Source: Paractinoplanes abujensis | GTDB taxonomy: Bacteria > Actinomycetota > Actinomycetes > Mycobacteriales > Micromonosporaceae | Direction: 5' to 3' | Assembly (NCBI RefSeq): GCF_014204895.1 | Contig: NZ_JACHMF010000001.1 | Location: forward strand, 4,650,001 to 4,714,000 | Length of the DNA: 64,000 nt | Shown here: piece after piece, positions 17,447-25,542 of the stretch | Layout: each line of letters starts with the position of its first letter | Numbering within the stretch: position 1 is the stretch's first letter | Made by a program: the position numbers and the translations under genes | The notes under the pieces: generated by a model | Database searches by the model: none | The model's input: the letters and a program-made list of their open reading frames with translations, nothing else | What the model was told of the DNA's origin: nothing

Positions 17447-17871
17447 AAAACATTGAGCGGGTGCCCGACGCGAACGAGGCGCGCGAGGCGCTGGCCAGCA
17501 TCGACGTCGCGCAGCGGGCCGTGCGGGACACGCCCTGGCCGACCTGGATCTACCCCGTCAACGCCGTCCTGCTGGGCGGCATGGCACTGGCCGCGCTGGC
17601 CCCCGAGCACCGCCGCCTCACCACCCTGTGGGCCGTCGCGCTGGTCGTCATCGCGGTGAACGCCACGGTCGGCTATCGGATGGGCACCCCGTGGACGTGG
17701 CCCACCAGCCGGGTCTTCCTCGCCTCGGTGGTCGCCGCGGGCGCGTGCGTGGCCGCCGCCTTCGTCGTCACCGGTCACACCGCGCTGACCGTGGCCCTCG
17801 CCGTCGCGGCCGCCGCCCTCTACCTGGCGGGCAGCGTGGCCCACCGCCGCTCCACCGGGCGCCCGCGGTGA
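17443..17871 (+). CDS. Small membrane protein co-transcribed with a winged-helix regulator
   Basis: A 142-residue protein with four hydrophobic helices after a 35-residue soluble start (MENIERVPDANEAREALASI). The ATG lies inside the right arm of a perfect inverted repeat. The stop overlaps the GTG of the next gene (GTGA). Such membrane-protein/regulator pairs are common in actinobacteria. The membrane protein has no assigned activity; sensing of a membrane-active signal or control of the regulator are possibilities only. Confidence 0.82.
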   Translation: MENIERVPDANEAREALASIDVAQRAVRDTPWPTWIYPVNAVLLGGMALAALAPEHRRLTTLWAVALVVIAVNATVGYRMGTPWTWPTSRVFLASVVAAGACVAAAFVVTGHTALTVALAVAAAALYLAGSVAHRRSTGRPR

Positions 17872-18179
17872 CAGCGGCCCTCGACCCGATCATCCACCCC
17901 ACCCACCGCCTGCGCATCTGCGCGATGCTCGTCGCGGGCACGACAGTGGAGCTGTCGATCATCAAGGACCACCTCGACCTGAGCCCGTCCGCGCTGAGCA
18001 AGCAGGTCGCCGCGCTGGTCGACGCCGGCTACGTCAAACAGGAACGCCTCGGCACCGACACCCGCCGCGTCTGGCTGTCGATGACCCGCCAGGGCACGAA
18101 GGCCTACCGCGGTCACGTGGCCGCCCTCCAGGAAATCGTCAACGCGACGACGGTCCCCAGCGAGCCGAGACCGGGCTGA
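17868..18179 (+). CDS. Winged-helix transcriptional regulator (HTH_34, ArsR/MarR-like)
   Basis: A 103-residue single-domain DNA-binding protein: an N-terminal PIIHPTHRLRICAMLVAG helix, then a winged helix (LSPSALSKQVAALVDAGYVKQER and the wing TDTRRVWLSMT). It matches the winged-helix family annotated as HTH_34. It is translationally coupled to the upstream membrane-protein gene. The palindrome at the start of the operon is its most likely binding site. Confidence 0.88.
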   Translation: MTAALDPIIHPTHRLRICAMLVAGTTVELSIIKDHLDLSPSALSKQVAALVDAGYVKQERLGTDTRRVWLSMTRQGTKAYRGHVAALQEIVNATTVPSEPRPG

Positions 18180-18268
18180 CCGGGGCGGCCGGTGCGGTGC
18201 TCGGACCAGCGGTGTGCTTCTTTCCGCGCCGACGGTTACCGCCGGTTCCGTCAGGGAACCTTCCCCAG

Positions 18269-18628
18269 ATGAGCACCTATCCTGATCCCGCCTGGCACGG
18301 CGACGTCTACCCTTCTGAAGAAGAGATCGACCCGGCCGGCACCGACGGCCCGGTCGGGGCGTACGGCAGCCGTCCCGGCCCACCGCCATCCACCACGCCT
18401 GGATCGCCGGCCACCCCCGGACCGGCGGGCCGGGTCGCCACCACCGCCAATTCGATCGTCAGCCGGCGCTCGGACGGATCGATCGAGGTGGTCACCGACC
18501 TCGACGGTGACGGCATCGCCGACGTGGTGCAGCTCGACCTCGACGGTGACGGGGTGCCCGAGCTCACCTATCTCGACACAGACCGCGACGGCCGGCTCGA
18601 CACCGTGGTGCGCACCCCCAACAACTGA
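18269..18628 (+). CDS. Small acidic protein with repeated calcium-loop motifs
   Basis: A 119-residue protein with no signal peptide. A proline/glycine-rich N-terminal half is followed by three consecutive Asp-rich loops: DLDGDGIADVVQ, DLDGDGVPELTY and DTDRDGRLDTVV (about 75-115). The DxDxDG spacing is that of EF-hand, dockerin or FG-GAP calcium-binding loops. The start ATG follows AACCTTCCCCAG with no strong ribosome site, so an alternative start is possible. Calcium binding is inferred from the motif; the cellular role is unknown. Confidence 0.75.
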   Translation: MSTYPDPAWHGDVYPSEEEIDPAGTDGPVGAYGSRPGPPPSTTPGSPATPGPAGRVATTANSIVSRRSDGSIEVVTDLDGDGIADVVQLDLDGDGVPELTYLDTDRDGRLDTVVRTPNN

Positions 18629-19000
18629 CCGCACGGGCGCTGCGCCGGCCCATTCCCGGATCGCAGTTGATCGCGCCCAGACCGGTGACGACCTCTACTG
18701 CCGCAGTGCGGGCGAGCGCTGATCTCGTCACGAGAACCGACGGGCACCGGGCCATCAGCACACGAGTACGCTCCGTGCTCGCCTGCGGCAGATCCGGAGG
18801 AGCACCGAGCTCTCGTTCAGGCTCTTCTCGCCGCTGCTCGATCACCCACACCCGTCACCGACCCCGGTGCAGACCCGCTGCACGGGCACGTCCCACTACC
18901 TCGTCGCGCCGGTGTGGCCACGGGACGGGCTCCGGCGGTCCGGGAGAAGCGAACGTTCGGGGGAGATCGTCTCCACATCGGAGCGGTTAGGGTCGGGCGC
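18629..19000. other. Intergenic stretch without a recognisable gene
   Basis: About 370 bases between the calcium-loop gene and the GGDEF-EAL gene. No convincing open frame or hairpin terminator was seen. The last part contains TTAGGGT (about 18987-18993), a possible -10 box placed so that the GGDEF-EAL message would begin close to its GTG. This is weak evidence. Confidence 0.4.
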
Positions 19001-21307
19001 GTGGAGCAGGGAGGCGCCGGCCGGCGACACGTAGGGGCCACCGCCGCCGTCGCCCTGCTCGGGACCGTCTGGTGTGTGGGTTTCCTCGGGTTCGGGGTCG
19101 GCGCGGAAGCGGTCGCCTACGTCTTCGTGCCGGTCGGTGGCGGGCTCGCCGCGGCCGCAGTCCTCGATCTGTTGCGGCGTCATCCCGGTCTGGAGCCGGT
19201 GGCGCGCCGGTTCTGGCGGGCCGTCCTGGTCGCCGCGGTCACGCTCACGCTGGGCTACACCTGGCTGGCCGTGGACATGTTCACCCACGCCGACGAGGTG
19301 CGCACCCGCAGCATGCCCGCGCCGGCCGCGGCCCTGGCCGCGATCGGGTTCCTGTCAGTGATCTACGGCCTGGCCCGGGTGCCGGTCGCGCCGGCCGGCC
19401 GGGCCGAGCGGTGGCGGATGGCGCTGGACCGGATGATCGCGTTCCTGGGCTGCGCCGCGGTGCTGTGGTACTTGGGGCTGGCCCCGATGCTGTCGGCCCG
19501 AGAGCCGTGGAGTCCGCAGGCCACGGTCCTGGTCGGGCTGGCCCTGCTGCTCACGGTGGGGGCCGCGACCAAGGTGTCGTACATCGCGGACGGCCCGGTC
19601 GACCGGGTGGCGATCCGGTTCATCGCGGCCGCCGCGGGCATCCCGGCCGGGGCCGACGCGGTGCTGGCGGTGCAGTTCGGCCTGCTGGCCAGCGTGCCGG
19701 CCCAGGCCGTGGTCATGCCGTTGTGCCCGCTGCTGGTCACCCTCGGCGTCGCCGCCCAGCACCGGGCCGAGCGGGGGCTGCGCCGGGAGCGGGTCCGGAC
19801 CGGGGTGCTGCTGCCCTACCTGGCCATGATCCTGGTCGACGTGCCGCTGATCGCGATCGCGTTCGGTGCGCCGCTGCGGGCGCCGGTGCGGGTGGTGCTG
19901 ATCGCCGCCGTCGTGGTGACGGCCCTGGTCATGGTGCGGCAGTACCTGGCGTACCGGGAGAACGCCCGGCTGCTGCGCGAGGCGCAGTTGCAGGAGGAGC
20001 GTCTGCAGTACGAGGTGGGCCACGACGGCCTGACCGGGCTGGCCAACCGGGCGTTGTTCCGGGAGCGGCTGACGACCGCGCTGACCGGTCCCGGGCCGGT
20101 GTCGGTGCTGCTCATCGACCTCGACGACTTCAAGACGGTCAACGATCTGCTGGGGCACGGGGTGGGTGACCGGCTGCTGATCTCGGTGGCGCGGCTGCTG
20201 CGGGCCGAGACCGGCGACGGCCTTCCTGTCCGCGTGGGGGGCGACGAATTCGCGGTCGTGCTCACCGGCGGTGACCCCGAGGAGCTGGCCGCGCGGCTGC
20301 TCCGGGCCCTGTCCCGGCCCATCAGCGAGCACCGGCTGCTGGTGCAGGCCAGCATCGGCATCGCCTCCGCCGCGCCGGGCGCAACCGTCGATTCTGTTCT
20401 GCGGGACGCCGACGTCGCCATGTACACGGCCAAGCAGCAGGGCAAGGCGGGGTTCGTACGGTATGCGGAAGGCATGGGGGAGCCGGTGCTGGCCCACATG
20501 CAGCTCGGCGGTGAGCTGCGCCGGGCCCTCGACAACGACGAGTTCCGGGTGGTCTATCAACCCATCATGCGGCTCGGTGACAACCGCCTGGTCGGGGTCG
20601 AGGCCCTGGTCCGCTGGCATCATCCGGCGCGCGGCGTGGTCGGTCCGGCCGAATTCATCCCGGCCGCCGAACGCACCGGGCTGATCGTGCCGCTGGGCCG
20701 GTTCGTGCTGCGCGAGACGTGCCGGCAGGCCGCGGCGTGGCTGGCCGAGTTCGGGCCGGACGCGCTGCGCGAGGCCGGGCTCAACGTGTCGGCCCGGCAG
20801 CTGCACGACCCCGATTTCGTGGCCGAGGTGGCCGGCGCGCTGGCCGACAGCGGGCTGCCCTGCGAGCGGCTGGTCCTGGAGGTCACCGAGTCGGCCGTGC
20901 TGCGCGGCCAGCAGGTCTCCCGGGCCCTGTACGAGCTGGACCGGATGGGCATCCGGCTGGCCCTGGACGACTTCGGCACCGGCGAGTCCTCGCTGAGCCT
21001 GCTGCGCGCGTTCCCGGCCGCGATCGTCAAGCTCGACAAGTCGTTCGTGGACGGCATCGAGATCGACGACGGGCACCCCGGCGCGGCCGACGCCCGGCAG
21101 GCAGTGGCCCGCGCGGTCATCCAGCTGGCCCACGCCCTCAAGCTCGACACGGTGGCCGAGGGCATCGAGAGCCCCGAGCAGGTGGCCACGCTGCGCGAGC
21201 TCGGCTACACCCTGGGCCAGGGCTACCACCTGGCCCAGCCGATGACCGCCGACGGCGTCTCTCGTCTGCTGGCCCGTCAGGCCGCCGCGGCGCCCGTCGG
21301 ACCGTGA
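19001..21307 (+). CDS. Membrane GGDEF-EAL cyclic-di-GMP protein
   Basis: A 768-residue protein: nine or ten hydrophobic helices (about 10-320), a short coiled linker (RENARLLREAQLQEERLQ), a diguanylate-cyclase domain with intact VGGDEF near 413, and a phosphodiesterase domain with VEALVRW near 534, DDFGTGESS, KLDKS and AEGIE. Both active sites look intact, so it could make and/or break cyclic di-GMP. The inhibitory RxxD motif normally five residues before GGDEF is absent (the position reads RAET). GTG at 19001 is chosen because coding-like membrane sequence begins there; the frame stays open upstream, so the start is uncertain. Confidence 0.92.
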   Translation: MEQGGAGRRHVGATAAVALLGTVWCVGFLGFGVGAEAVAYVFVPVGGGLAAAAVLDLLRRHPGLEPVARRFWRAVLVAAVTLTLGYTWLAVDMFTHADEVRTRSMPAPAAALAAIGFLSVIYGLARVPVAPAGRAERWRMALDRMIAFLGCAAVLWYLGLAPMLSAREPWSPQATVLVGLALLLTVGAATKVSYIADGPVDRVAIRFIAAAAGIPAGADAVLAVQFGLLASVPAQAVVMPLCPLLVTLGVAAQHRAERGLRRERVRTGVLLPYLAMILVDVPLIAIAFGAPLRAPVRVVLIAAVVVTALVMVRQYLAYRENARLLREAQLQEERLQYEVGHDGLTGLANRALFRERLTTALTGPGPVSVLLIDLDDFKTVNDLLGHGVGDRLLISVARLLRAETGDGLPVRVGGDEFAVVLTGGDPEELAARLLRALSRPISEHRLLVQASIGIASAAPGATVDSVLRDADVAMYTAKQQGKAGFVRYAEGMGEPVLAHMQLGGELRRALDNDEFRVVYQPIMRLGDNRLVGVEALVRWHHPARGVVGPAEFIPAAERTGLIVPLGRFVLRETCRQAAAWLAEFGPDALREAGLNVSARQLHDPDFVAEVAGALADSGLPCERLVLEVTESAVLRGQQVSRALYELDRMGIRLALDDFGTGESSLSLLRAFPAAIVKLDKSFVDGIEIDDGHPGAADARQAVARAVIQLAHALKLDTVAEGIESPEQVATLRELGYTLGQGYHLAQPMTADGVSRLLARQAAAAPVGP

Positions 21308-21459
21308 TCAACCACACCGTGTAGCCCTCTTGTCACATCGTTGCACATATGTGTTTGCGTGATCATCGAGGACCCCTGCAGTCAACACCGTTTCGGTTGA
21401 TGATTTCGGGCTCGTTACGGCGCATCATGATTCGGTTCCTGATCGAGAAAGTGTGACCG

Positions 21460-21642
21460 ATGTTCCGAACTGTCGACGCCGAAGCCCGTTCGCTGACGAC
21501 CGCGAACGAGATCGCCGCCCTGCTCCGTGCCGAGTACGTCGCGAGCGGAAACCGCGCGTACCTGCACGCCGCGTCCATCGCCCTGAGCCGCACCCCGCAG
21601 AGTGCCGCCCTAGTGCCCGAGGCGACGCCGGAACCGGTCTGA
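21460..21642 (+). CDS. Small hypothetical protein (60 residues)
   Basis: A short frame starting MFRTVDAEARSLTTANEIAAL and ending PEATPEPV. It has the strong G/C third-position bias of real genes in this window and a helical, Ala-rich composition. There is only a weak purine stretch (GAGAAAG) upstream. I do not recognise a family. The AT-richer 150 bases before it (21308-21459), with the palindrome CACATATGTG at 21344-21353, could hold its promoter. Confidence 0.5.
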   Translation: MFRTVDAEARSLTTANEIAALLRAEYVASGNRAYLHAASIALSRTPQSAALVPEATPEPV

Positions 21643-21664
21643 TCGTCCGCCCTAGGATGATCAT

Positions 21665-21854
21665 GTGATCCTGGGGCGGGGCGACGAACTGGCGGCCCTC
21701 GCGGCCCTGCTCGACGGGCGGGGGCGGCGTGCTGGTGCTGCGCGGCGAGTTCCCGGGCCGCTCGCACTGGAGCTGCGCCGAGCCCGGCTGGGAGCAGGTG
21801 GCGGACAAGGCACTGACTGGGTTTCTGCCCTTTCGCGCATTGACAACGATGTAA
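21665..21854 (+). pseudogene. Frameshifted remnant of a LuxR-type AAA regulator N-terminus
   Basis: From GTG at 21665 the frame reads VILGRGDELAALAALLDGRG, the usual start of large LuxR/MalT-like ATPase regulators. The expected continuation (GGVLVLRGE, the strand before the P-loop) appears only in the +1 frame from about 21726. After that the sequence reads FPGRSHWSCAEPG instead of a Walker A motif and stops at TAA 21852-21854. So the gene is broken by a frameshift and deletion and only about 60 codons remain. It sits directly before the GH43 gene. Confidence 0.6.
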
Positions 21855-21869
21855 ACGGCGGCCGATCCT
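21840..21869 (+). promoter_or_regulatory. Candidate promoter and operator of the GH43 gene
   Basis: TTGACA at 21840-21845 matches a -35 box, with GATCCT 18 bases later as a possible -10. The segment TTGACAACGATGTAAA is an imperfect palindrome resembling LacI-type operators. It is 34 bases before the GH43 start, which has its own GAGGAG ribosome site. The similarity to the promoter of the following glucanase gene supports function; regulation is inferred. Confidence 0.5.
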
Positions 21870-21902
21870 CGGGAGAATCCCCCATCCCCCGAGGAGTTCG
21901 TC

Positions 21903-22961
21903 ATGAAGATCCTCATCCGCCGCCTCGCATGCGTGTCGGCCGTCGTCCTGGCGGCCGCGTTCGTGCCGGCGGCAACCCCGGCCGAGGCCGGGCAGACCTC
22001 TCTGCGGGCCGCCGATCCCAGCGTGTTGCGGGTCGGCGGCACGTACGTCTCGGTCCAGTCGACCGGCGGCGGCATCGCCGTACGGCAGGCGTCGTCGACC
22101 GACGGGCTGGCCTCCGCGCCCCAGCGGCAGGTCTGGTCCGACACCCGCAACCTGGGCGAGGTGTGGGCGCCCGAGATCGCGGTCGACGGCGGCCGCTACT
22201 GGATCCACTTCTCGGCCGGGCGCGGCGCCGCCCACCGGATGTACGCGATCAGTTCGGCCGCGCCCGACAGCGGGTACACGGCGGAGACGCGAATGGCGCT
22301 GCCCGACGACAAGTGGGCCGTCGACGGGTCCATGTTCACCTTCAACGGCCAGCGCTGGTTCGTGTGGTCGGGCTGGGCCGGCGACACCAACGTGGAGCAG
22401 AACCTCTACATCGCCCGGATGAGCAGCCCCACCGCGACCACGGGTGGCCGGTACGTCATCTCGCAGCCGCGCGAGGGCTGGGAGCGTGTGGTCGGTAACC
22501 CGTTCATCAACGAGGGCCCGGAGCCGATCCGCGACCCGAACGGGCAACTGCACATCGTGTACTCGGCCAACGGCAGCTGGAGCGACCAGTACTGCCTGGC
22601 CGACCTGCGGCTGCGGGCGGGCGGCGACCCCACGTACGTCTGGGACTGGTACAAGAGCAACGGCTGCATCTTCGGCTCGAACCGCGCCACCATGATGGCC
22701 GGCTGGGACCCCACCCTGTCCGCCAACGGGCCCGGTCACCACACGTTCGTGCTGCTCAACGGCGACATCGCGACGAGCCCGCCGGCCGGTCCGCGGTTCC
22801 CGATGATGTATCACGCGGTGCCCAAGGGCACGCCGTACTCGTGGGCCAACCGCCACTGGTACACGGGCTCGTTCGTCTGGTGGGGCAACACCACCTACAC
22901 CCGCGCCAACGTGCCCGGGGCGACCTCGAGCACCGGGTTCGGGCTGAAGTTCTTCGAATAA
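21903..22961 (+). CDS. Secreted GH43-type glycoside hydrolase
   Basis: A 352-residue protein with a signal peptide (basic start, hydrophobic core, cut near AEAG, about residue 30). The mature part is a five-bladed propeller of the GH43 type: ADPSVLRVGGTY gives the catalytic base Asp near 40, WAPEIAVDGGRYWIHF is typical, VDGSMFTFNG holds the middle Asp, and NEGPEPIRDPNG supplies the catalytic Glu. Family members cleave arabinose or xylose side chains of plant polysaccharides; which substrate cannot be told here. GAGGAG stands six bases before the ATG. It is followed by a glucanase gene with its own promoter. Confidence 0.85.
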   Translation: MKILIRRLACVSAVVLAAAFVPAATPAEAGQTSLRAADPSVLRVGGTYVSVQSTGGGIAVRQASSTDGLASAPQRQVWSDTRNLGEVWAPEIAVDGGRYWIHFSAGRGAAHRMYAISSAAPDSGYTAETRMALPDDKWAVDGSMFTFNGQRWFVWSGWAGDTNVEQNLYIARMSSPTATTGGRYVISQPREGWERVVGNPFINEGPEPIRDPNGQLHIVYSANGSWSDQYCLADLRLRAGGDPTYVWDWYKSNGCIFGSNRATMMAGWDPTLSANGPGHHTFVLLNGDIATSPPAGPRFPMMYHAVPKGTPYSWANRHWYTGSFVWWGNTTYTRANVPGATSSTGFGLKFFE

Positions 22962-22985
22962 AGAGGCAGCGTTCGATCGGCTCCA

Positions 22986-23015
22986 TTGACAACTGTTAAG
23001 TTTCAAAAACATTCT
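22986..23015 (+). promoter_or_regulatory. Candidate promoter of the GH64 glucanase gene
   Basis: TTGACA at 22986-22991 and CATTCT at 23010-23015 (18-base spacing) lie in an unusually AT-rich stretch for this genome. It shares TTGACAAC and a following TGT-AA block with the promoter of the GH43 gene about 1.15 kb upstream, suggesting that the same regulator acts on both. Confidence 0.55.
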
Positions 23016-23060
23016 TCTGATGCCCCTTCCCCCTGGGGCCAGCAGAGTTGAGGAGCCGAC

Positions 23061-24494
23061 TTGCGTAAGCGCACCGCATGGCTGAGCGCGGTGGCGGCCC
23101 TGGCCGTCGCCGCGCCCATTGCGGCGGTCACATTGCCCGCCTCGGCGGCATCCCCCGCCATCCTCCCGGTCACCGTCACCAACAACACCGGCCGCGGCGA
23201 CGCGGTCCACCTCTACGTCATCGGCATCATGAACGGCCGCTGGGGCTCGGTGAACAGCGCCGGCGCGTTCTCGCCGTGGCCCGCGGGCGGCCTTCCCCCG
23301 ACCCCCGCCCCCGACGTGTCCATCCCGGGCCCCGGCAACGGCGGCAGCACGACGATCCGCATCCCCAAGGGTCTGTCCGGCCGCGTCTACATGGCCCTGC
23401 GCGACAAGATCAAGTTCTTCATCACCCCGGACGGCTTCGTGCAGCCCGCGCCCTGGGCGCCCGGCGACCCCAACTTCAACACCCTGTTCGACACCAGCGA
23501 GTTCACGTTCAACGACGCCGGGCTGTGGCTGAACAGCTCGCAGGTCGACTTCTTCGGCATCCCGCACGCGGTCACCGTCACCAACGGCGCCGGGCAGACC
23601 AAACGTACGGGCGACGTGGTCAACGACGGCCGCAACAAGGTGATCAACGCGATCAAGGCCCAGCCGGGCTGGGAGCGGTCGGTCATCACCCGCTCCGACG
23701 GCACGGTGCTGCGGGTGCTCGCGCCGGGCAAAGCCACCGACGCCGGGCTGTTCCCCGCGAACTACCTGGACTCGTACATCAACTCGGCCTTCGCCGCCTA
23801 CACCAGCCGCACCCTCACCGTGGTGCCGCGCTCGGCCGAACCCAACCGCAAGTTCTTCGGCCGTACGGTCGGCAACACCATGCGCTTCACGGACAGCTCG
23901 GGGGCCGAGGTCGCGACGGTCGACAAGCCCTCGACGTCCAACGTGTGGGGCTGCGACGGCGTGTTCAACGCGCCCAACGTCGCCCCGTTCATCCAGAGCG
24001 AGGTACGCCGTACGATCTGCACCGCGCTGGTCCGGGGCACCCTCGGCACGTCCACGCAGGAGCCGGTGCTCGACGCGAACGCGTTCTACAAGAACAGCGC
24101 GGCCAACCACTACTCGCGGATCATCCACGCCAACATGGCCGACGGTAAGGCCTACGGCTTCGCGTACGACGACGTCGGCGGTTTCGAGTCGCTGGTCAAC
24201 GACGGTGACCCGCAGCGGGCCGGCATCATCCTGAGCCCGTTCGGGGCCGGCGGGAACCCGCCCGTCACCACTCCCCCGACGACGGCGCCGCCGACCACGC
24301 GGCCGCCGACCACGTCACCCACGACCCCGCCGGCCACGCAGCCGCCCGCCGGCACCACCTGGGCGGCCGGCACCCCGTACGCGGTGGGTCAGGTCGTGAC
24401 CTACAACGGCCGGCGCTACCAGTGCCGCCAGGCCCACACGTCGCTGCCCGGGTGGGAGCCGCCGAACGTCCTGGCCCTCTGGCTGCCCCTTTAG
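23061..24494 (+). CDS. Secreted GH64 beta-1,3-glucanase with chitin-binding module
   Basis: A 477-residue secreted enzyme. The TTG start is supported by GAGGAG at 23050-23055. After a signal peptide (cut near ASA, about residue 30) residues 35-395 match GH64 laminaripentaose-producing glucanases: the thaumatin-like start VTVTNNTGRGDAVHLYVIG, a middle GLFPANYLDSYINSAF and the end RIIHANMADGKAYGFAYDDVGG. A Pro/Thr linker (about 405-432) leads to a CBM5/12 module with its aromatic residues (WAAGTPYAVGQVVTYNG, YQCRQAHTSLPGWEPP). It probably degrades fungal cell-wall beta-1,3-glucan while holding on to chitin, which fits the chitooligosaccharide importers at 38-45 kb. Confidence 0.93.
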   Translation: MRKRTAWLSAVAALAVAAPIAAVTLPASAASPAILPVTVTNNTGRGDAVHLYVIGIMNGRWGSVNSAGAFSPWPAGGLPPTPAPDVSIPGPGNGGSTTIRIPKGLSGRVYMALRDKIKFFITPDGFVQPAPWAPGDPNFNTLFDTSEFTFNDAGLWLNSSQVDFFGIPHAVTVTNGAGQTKRTGDVVNDGRNKVINAIKAQPGWERSVITRSDGTVLRVLAPGKATDAGLFPANYLDSYINSAFAAYTSRTLTVVPRSAEPNRKFFGRTVGNTMRFTDSSGAEVATVDKPSTSNVWGCDGVFNAPNVAPFIQSEVRRTICTALVRGTLGTSTQEPVLDANAFYKNSAANHYSRIIHANMADGKAYGFAYDDVGGFESLVNDGDPQRAGIILSPFGAGGNPPVTTPPTTAPPTTRPPTTSPTTPPATQPPAGTTWAAGTPYAVGQVVTYNGRRYQCRQAHTSLPGWEPPNVLALWLPL

Positions 24495-24560
24495 CGGGTG
24501 TTTCGTAGCTGACCCGGCCACGCTGCCACCCCGGCACGAACAGAGGTCAGCCCCTGAAAG

Positions 24561-24594
24561 AACAGCCCGCCGGTCACCCGGCGGGCTGTTTTCA
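24561..24594 (+). terminator. Rho-independent terminator after the GH64 gene
   Basis: The 13-bp stem AACAGCCCGCCGG / CCGGCGGGCTGTT (24561-24573 and 24578-24590) has a TCAC loop and is followed by TTC, giving TTTTC with the end of the stem. It begins 66 bases after the glucanase stop codon. Confidence 0.85.
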
Positions 24595-24696
24595 TGAGCG
24601 TCAAATATTTCCTGTGCATCTCCTTTGATCCGATCATGGGTCGCCCTCCGTACTCATGCACGTCCAGGGCCTGGGAGATCGCAGTAGGAGGTCGAC

Positions 24697-25542
24697 GTGT
24701 CCACCGTCGCTCGTGTGTTCCGCCGGCGTGGCCGGTTCGTCGGGGTGGCCGTGGCCGCCACCGTCGCCCTGGCCGTCATCGAGCCGAGCGCGGCCTGGGC
24801 CGAACCGGGCGTGCCCCTCCCGCCCAACCAGCTGATCACCGACACCGGCAAGGGCAAGGTGGCCGAGGCCGACCGCGACTTCGCGACGAAGGTGCGCCTG
24901 GCCGGGCTGTGGGAGATCCCCGCGGGCGAGATGGCCCAGGAGAAGTCGAACAACCCCCGGATCAAGAAGATCGGCCAGGACATCGCCGCGCAGCACGTCG
25001 TCCTCGACGAGATGGTGCGCAACGCGGCGGCCAAGCTCAAGATCGACCTGCCCGACAAGCCCAACGAGGACCAGCAGGGCTGGCTCGACGAGATGGCCAA
25101 CGCCGAGGGCGAGGAGTTCGACCAGATCTACATCGACCGGCTCCGGGCCGCCCACGGCAAGATCTTCCCGGCGATCGCGACGATCCGCACGAGCACCCGC
25201 AACGACACGATCCGCAAGCTGGCCCAGCGGGCCAACCAGTTCGTGATGACCCACCTGACACTGCTCGAGAGCAGCAACCTGGTCGACTTCGCGGCGCTGC
25301 CCACCGCGCCCCCGCCCAACGCGGCCGCGCCCGCGAGCGGTGGCGGCGCGGCCGGTGCGGCCGGTGCGGGCGGCGCGGTGCTGTCCTCAGCCGACCAGAA
25401 CGACCCGGCCTCGTCGTCGCTGAGCCTGCCGCTGATCGCGGTCATCGCGGTGGTGATCGCCGGCGTGGCCCTGTTCCTCAGCCGCAACCTCTGGGGTGAC
25501 CCGCACCGCCGCCGGCGACGCCGCTACCGCTCCCACTACTGA
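24697..25542 (+). CDS. Secreted/anchored DUF4142 protein
   Basis: A 281-residue protein. It has a signal sequence (residues 1-35, AAWAE end), then a ferritin-like helical DUF4142 domain (about 55-205: DRDFATKVRLAGLWEIPAGEMA, QHVVLDEMVR and HLTLLESSNLV are characteristic). After an Ala/Gly-rich linker come a transmembrane helix (about 245-265) and a basic tail RRRRRR. It is therefore probably anchored outside the membrane by its C-terminus. The GTG start follows GGAGG. The function of DUF4142 is not known. Its 3' end overlaps the next, convergent gene by seven bases. Confidence 0.88.
   Translation: MSTVARVFRRRGRFVGVAVAATVALAVIEPSAAWAEPGVPLPPNQLITDTGKGKVAEADRDFATKVRLAGLWEIPAGEMAQEKSNNPRIKKIGQDIAAQHVVLDEMVRNAAAKLKIDLPDKPNEDQQGWLDEMANAEGEEFDQIYIDRLRAAHGKIFPAIATIRTSTRNDTIRKLAQRANQFVMTHLTLLESSNLVDFAALPTAPPPNAAAPASGGGAAGAAGAGGAVLSSADQNDPASSSLSLPLIAVIAVVIAGVALFLSRNLWGDPHRRRRRRYRSHY

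Noticed and set aside
18629..19000. Small RNA or leader gene before the GGDEF-EAL gene
   Set aside because: No convincing hairpin, terminator or coding frame could be seen.
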